Source: Gammaproteobacteria bacterium
Lineage (GTDB): Bacteria > Pseudomonadota > Gammaproteobacteria > SZUA-229
NCBI GenBank assembly: GCA_016191795.1
Contig: JACPVK010000447.1
Coordinates: 1 to 10,248, forward strand
Reading direction: 5' to 3'
DNA length: 10,248 nucleotides
The notes beneath the pieces are model-generated. The model ran no database searches. It was not told where the DNA came from and worked only from the letters and a program-made list of their open reading frames with translations. Numbering within the stretch: the stretch's first letter is position 1; every line of letters begins with the position of its first letter. Positions 7,085-10,248 of the stretch are shown piece after piece. The translations under genes were made by a program, and so were the position numbers.

Positions 7085-9076
7085 TCAAGCATTTCTGGTT
7101 GCTGTATCCAGGGTAGTGAGTCCCCAGGGTGATTCACGCAACCACAGATGTAATTTTTCAACCGGGATGGGCCGGCTCATGTAATAGCCCTGTGCCGAAT
7201 CACAACCAATGGATTTAAGTTTTTCCCACGCAGCCTGATCTTCGACGCCTTCGGCAATGACTTTCATGCCAAGGCTGTGCCCGAGTTCCACCGTGGAGCG
7301 AACAATCACCGCATCATTGTGGTTAACAGCCATATCCTTAACAAATGATTTGTCGATTTTTATCTGGGCTACCAGCAGTTCTTTTAAACGGCTCATGGAG
7401 GAATAACCGGTGCCAAAGTCATCAATCGCAATCTGTGTTCCCAGATCATGCAGCCGTTTGATGCATTTTACTGCGCGTGCGGCACCTGTCATCACCGCGG
7501 TTTCGGTTATTTCCAGTTCCAGTAACGAGATGGGTATGCTGACATGCCTGAGCAGTTCAGAAAGTTGATCGGGAAACTCGGGATCCTGGATGCTGAGCGT
7601 GGAGATGTTCACCGCGACGGTGAGATTTAAGCCTGCCTGGTACCATTGTTCGCATTGATGCAATGCCATTTTTAGTACAGCCATGGTTAATGGCTTGATC
7701 AGGCCGGTGGTTTCTGCCAGCTCGATGAAGGCGTCAGGAAACAGTAATCCACGAGCTGGATGTTGCCAGCGCACCAGGGCTTCCACGCCGCTGACCCGAC
7801 CGTTGTCGAAACGAATTTTTGGCTGGTAATGCAGAGCCAGTTCGTTGTTTTCAATAGCGTGACGTAACTCGCTGTGAAGTTGCATGCGTTGTTCGGCATG
7901 TTGATCGAGATCAGCTCTGTATACGGTGTAGCCGAGTTGTGTGCGCTTGGCCTCGTACATGGCAGCATCGGCGTTGCGCAATAGTACTTCTGCTGTGTCA
8001 CCATGCTCGGGAAAGATGGCAATGCCCAGGCTAGCGCTGATTTCCAGGCGCTGCCCGGCAATTTGCATGGGTTGATTGATAGCATGGATTATTTTTTTCG
8101 CGGTGATAATGGCGCCATCCGTATACTGTGTGCTGGGCAGCAATATAACGAATTCATCACCACCCATTCGTGCAAAGGTATCTGACTCACGCAAGCACTC
8201 GCGTGATTGTCGGGCAATTTGTTGCAATACCAGATCACCTACGTGGTGGCCCATGGCATCGTTGATTTCCTTGAATCGATCCAGATCCACAGCAATGATG
8301 GCAAAAGACTGCTTTTCGCGACGACTGATGAGGATGGACTGCTGGATGCGATCGGCAAACAGGGCGCGATTGGGCAGGTTGGTTAGCCTGTCATAAGTGG
8401 CCTGGTGGCGCAGGGTGCTGGCCTGTTGCTGGCTATGGCGTATGACCAGAAAGGCAATCAGAAAACCCAGAGCCGTGGCTGCAGCACCCAGCGCAATCAT
8501 GAGGAGTCGTGCACTTTGATACGACTCTTTGGCTTCGTTCCAGGCGCGTTCGGTTTCAGCGTATTCCAGGTTAATCAGGTTGTCTATTTCGGCGGCAAGG
8601 TTTTTTTGTGCGGGGTAGCCTTTTTCACGTATTAAAGACTGTGCCTCCTCCGATTTTCCATCCATAGATAAATTGACGGCATCGGTTACCAGTGGTTGGG
8701 TAATCTTGGTCAGGTTTTGTATTCGCGCGAGTATGGCGAGTTCAGCTTCGTTTAGATCCATGCTTTCGAGACGTTGGCGTGTATTGGCATACATCGAACC
8801 TTTTTCATCAAAAGCCAGTGCGTCGGCGTCTCGATCGAATGGATCAGTTAACACACTGATCGTATGCATCAGCAGGGCGCGTTCACGCAAAGCATCTTTC
8901 ATCACCTGGGCGCGTTCGGTTTTTACGTTTCTGTCGTTGACGATTTGTTCCATGTGCCAATAGATATTGGCCATCCGGGTTAATCCGACGAATCCCAGTG
9001 AGAGCATCAACACCAGCACCAAAGCGAAACCCATTAACATGATAATGCTGGGAGAATCGGTAATATCGAGTTTCAT
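7085..9076 (-). CDS. Membrane-bound GGDEF-EAL protein (dual-domain c-di-GMP enzyme)
   Basis: A 663-residue inner-membrane signalling protein that could make and break cyclic di-GMP. Transmembrane helices at about residues 11-33 and 191-212 flank a mostly helical, charged segment of about 155 residues, probably a periplasmic four-helix-bundle sensor of the chemoreceptor type. The GGDEF domain (about 225-385) has the intact motif at 305-309. An intact inhibitory RxxD site (RESD, 296-299) sits exactly five residues before it. The EAL domain (about 395-650) keeps EAL (432-434), Asn490, LEITE (521-525), DDFGTGYSS (from 552), Lys573 in IKIDK, Glu609 in VIAEGVED and the QGYYMSRP end. Both activities therefore look possible; which one dominates cannot be told. 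The ATG at 9076 places the first helix correctly, although no clear Shine-Dalgarno is seen. The gene is transcribed alone. Confidence 0.94.
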   Translation of the reverse strand: MKLDITDSPSIIMLMGFALVLVLMLSLGFVGLTRMANIYWHMEQIVNDRNVKTERAQVMKDALRERALLMHTISVLTDPFDRDADALAFDEKGSMYANTRQRLESMDLNEAELAILARIQNLTKITQPLVTDAVNLSMDGKSEEAQSLIREKGYPAQKNLAAEIDNLINLEYAETERAWNEAKESYQSARLLMIALGAAATALGFLIAFLVIRHSQQQASTLRHQATYDRLTNLPNRALFADRIQQSILISRREKQSFAIIAVDLDRFKEINDAMGHHVGDLVLQQIARQSRECLRESDTFARMGGDEFVILLPSTQYTDGAIITAKKIIHAINQPMQIAGQRLEISASLGIAIFPEHGDTAEVLLRNADAAMYEAKRTQLGYTVYRADLDQHAEQRMQLHSELRHAIENNELALHYQPKIRFDNGRVSGVEALVRWQHPARGLLFPDAFIELAETTGLIKPLTMAVLKMALHQCEQWYQAGLNLTVAVNISTLSIQDPEFPDQLSELLRHVSIPISLLELEITETAVMTGAARAVKCIKRLHDLGTQIAIDDFGTGYSSMSRLKELLVAQIKIDKSFVKDMAVNHNDAVIVRSTVELGHSLGMKVIAEGVEDQAAWEKLKSIGCDSAQGYYMSRPIPVEKLHLWLRESPWGLTTLDTATRNA

Positions 9077-9449
9077 AAGTTAATTCATTCAGGTAATAGA
9101 CGCCTGCAGAATTCCATGCTCAGGGTGTTATTATCATATTGATAGTATATTTATAAGTATGTTGCCAGAATGAATGCGTTCCATAACATGTATGAAATTC
9201 CACTCCTAGATAAACGCGACTCTGTGTATGCGTACGCCAGAGTTGAAATGAAGTGTGTGATGATGAGGTTGCCTGGTAAATACCGTTTGATATAGAGAAT
9301 AGGAGTTTGTGCAGGCGAGGTGTAGCGCTGGTTTTATTTTTTTGGGTGGCGAGGCATGGTATGCCCGGTAACAGTGCAATTAATCGTGCATGTTACCGGG
9401 CGGTATTATCTTCAATCAGGGCGGTGAAGTTCACTGCTTGCACAATAGA
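9077..9449. other. Intergenic region upstream of the GGDEF-EAL gene
   Basis: This 373-base gap separates two minus-strand genes. An AT-rich stretch at about 9129-9160 could hold the GGDEF-EAL promoter: on the minus strand TTCTGG and TACTAT stand 17 bases apart, a poor match to the sigma70 consensus. ACTCTG/CAGAGT (9219-9224 with 9238-9243) forms a further short hairpin. The long hairpin at 9363-9401 is listed separately. A 41-codon plus-strand frame at 9170-9295 has no ribosome binding site and is not called. Confidence 0.35.
9363..9401 (-). terminator. Long hairpin downstream of the propeller gene, probable 3' end structure
   Basis: GCCCGGTAACA (9363-9373) pairs perfectly with TGTTACCGGGC (9391-9401). 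After one bulged base the stem continues with TGCA/TGCA (9375-9378 with 9387-9390) around an eight-base loop. It lies about 50 bases past the stop of the minus-strand propeller gene, as expected for a 3' hairpin. No run of U follows the stem on that strand until well beyond it, so intrinsic termination is uncertain. Confidence 0.5.
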
Positions 9450-10248
9450 TTATGGCAAAATTTGATATGCCACTCTGGTATAAATTTGTGACAGTTCAAG
9501 CCATTCTCCATTGACCGTTTTGACGCCAATTTGCAGCGCATTCAAGTCGTTGGTATTCCAGTTAAGGTTGCTCCAGCAGCTGCCTGTGTATCCCATCACC
9601 CAGTAATTGCCTACCCAACATGGAACGGTGTCAACGGGTGCCGCATCTATACCTACGCGTTGATAGCTCATGCTTGCATAAGGTCCATTCCATTGGGTTG
9701 ATGCAATAGATACACAAATTTCGGTAACGCGCACATTGCCAAAAGCATTATCGTCCAGTGCGAACATATGACGTTTACCCGAACCATCTGCAACATAATC
9801 CAGTTGCATGGCTTGTGGTAGCCCGGTACCTATATTGCCGGATTGATCATTCACGCAATCCCAGTCTGTGGTGCAGGCAGAGATGCTGGTGAATTCTCGT
9901 ATGGTGCCGGGTGCTGTGGGATGTAAATAGGAAAAGCGATAGGTCGGTGCGCCGCCATCAGTGGTTTTGGCAATAAAGCCGCCACTGCCGATCACATAAC
10001 CGGTCTGATTATCCAGAAATTTCACATCGTTTAAGCTGATGTTATTTCCCAGATTTCCTTCAAGCCAGGTGGCACCGCCATCCTGAGTTGTCATGACGCC
10101 GCCGTTAAGCCCAGTCGCAAAACCGGTTTGGGAATTAACGGGAAAATCAACAGCCCTGGGTACCACAGACAAACCTTGCGATACCCATTCCCAGTTGGCG
10201 CCACCATCGGATGTTTTCCAGATGCCGGATTGATAATAAGAAGCATAA
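9450..10248 (-). CDS. Asp-box / Ycf48-like beta-propeller protein with extra C-terminal domain (5' end outside window)
   Basis: The reading frame stays open to the right edge, so the gene begins beyond it; about 265 C-terminal residues are visible. The first hundred contain three BNR/Asp-box motifs at a regular spacing of about 42 residues: SDGGANW, QDGGATW and TDGGAP, each preceded by a glycine-rich strand such as LNGGVMTT or GSGGFIAKT. This is the hallmark of Ycf48-like or sialidase-type beta-propellers. Behind it lies a cysteine- and tryptophan-rich region that ends with NTNDLNALQIGVKTVNG and a strand like ELSQIYTRVAYQ, probably a beta-sandwich module of unknown role. The cysteines (two in CTTDWDC and three further on) suggest a secreted or periplasmic protein. 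A TTG at 10172 could be misread as the start, but the frame upstream carries an intact Asp-box. Function unknown. Confidence 0.8.
   Translation of the reverse strand, partial: YASYYQSGIWKTSDGGANWEWVSQGLSVVPRAVDFPVNSQTGFATGLNGGVMTTQDGGATWLEGNLGNNISLNDVKFLDNQTGYVIGSGGFIAKTTDGGAPTYRFSYLHPTAPGTIREFTSISACTTDWDCVNDQSGNIGTGLPQAMQLDYVADGSGKRHMFALDDNAFGNVRVTEICVSIASTQWNGPYASMSYQRVGIDAAPVDTVPCWVGNYWVMGYTGSCWSNLNWNTNDLNALQIGVKTVNGEWLELSQIYTRVAYQILP

Noticed and set aside
9170..9295. A 41-codon plus-strand frame in the gap upstream of the GGDEF-EAL gene
   Set aside because: It has no ribosome binding site, no recognisable protein pattern, and a length that is expected by chance.

Overview
The window looks like chromosomal DNA of a gammaproteobacterium. 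The pointers are a YadG/YadH-type ABC exporter pair, a small TIGR02647-family protein (a family known from Gammaproteobacteria), a Tpx thiol peroxidase and a membrane-bound GGDEF-EAL protein. The moderate GC content and the large secreted tyrosine-rich repeat lipoprotein would suit a marine or polysaccharide-degrading lineage such as the Cellvibrionales, but that placement is inference. I see no rRNA, tRNA, CRISPR array, transposase or phage gene.

Left part, plus strand. Positions 2-1446 hold the end of an ABC transporter ATPase that overlaps its ABC-2 permease by four bases (ATGA). A hairpin follows, then an 88-residue TIGR02647-family protein (1612-1878) and a 136-residue SnoaL/NTF2-like protein (2121-2531). 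These appear to be separate transcription units.

Centre. Positions 2765-6064 encode the most unusual gene of the window, a 1099-residue predicted outer-membrane lipoprotein. It is made almost entirely of nine tandem beta-sandwich-like domains of about 100-130 residues, resembling bacterial pre-peptidase C-terminal (PPC) domains. Each carries an SYY motif, and eight of nine carry a cysteine pair. No enzymatic domain is visible. It ends convergently against tpx (6193-6699, minus strand), with a strong 13-bp inverted repeat between them.

Right part, minus strand. After a 385-base gap comes a two-transmembrane GGDEF-EAL cyclic-di-GMP protein (7085-9076) whose cyclase, inhibitory-site and phosphodiesterase motifs are all intact. 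After a further 373-base gap with a long hairpin comes the 3' end of an Asp-box/Ycf48-like beta-propeller protein (9450 to the right edge), which carries an extra C-terminal module.

The genes do not form one obvious pathway. The common thread is the cell envelope: export, surface lipoprotein, periplasmic sensing coupled to c-di-GMP, and peroxide defence. The candidates for something undescribed are the nine-repeat lipoprotein and the C-terminal module of the propeller protein.
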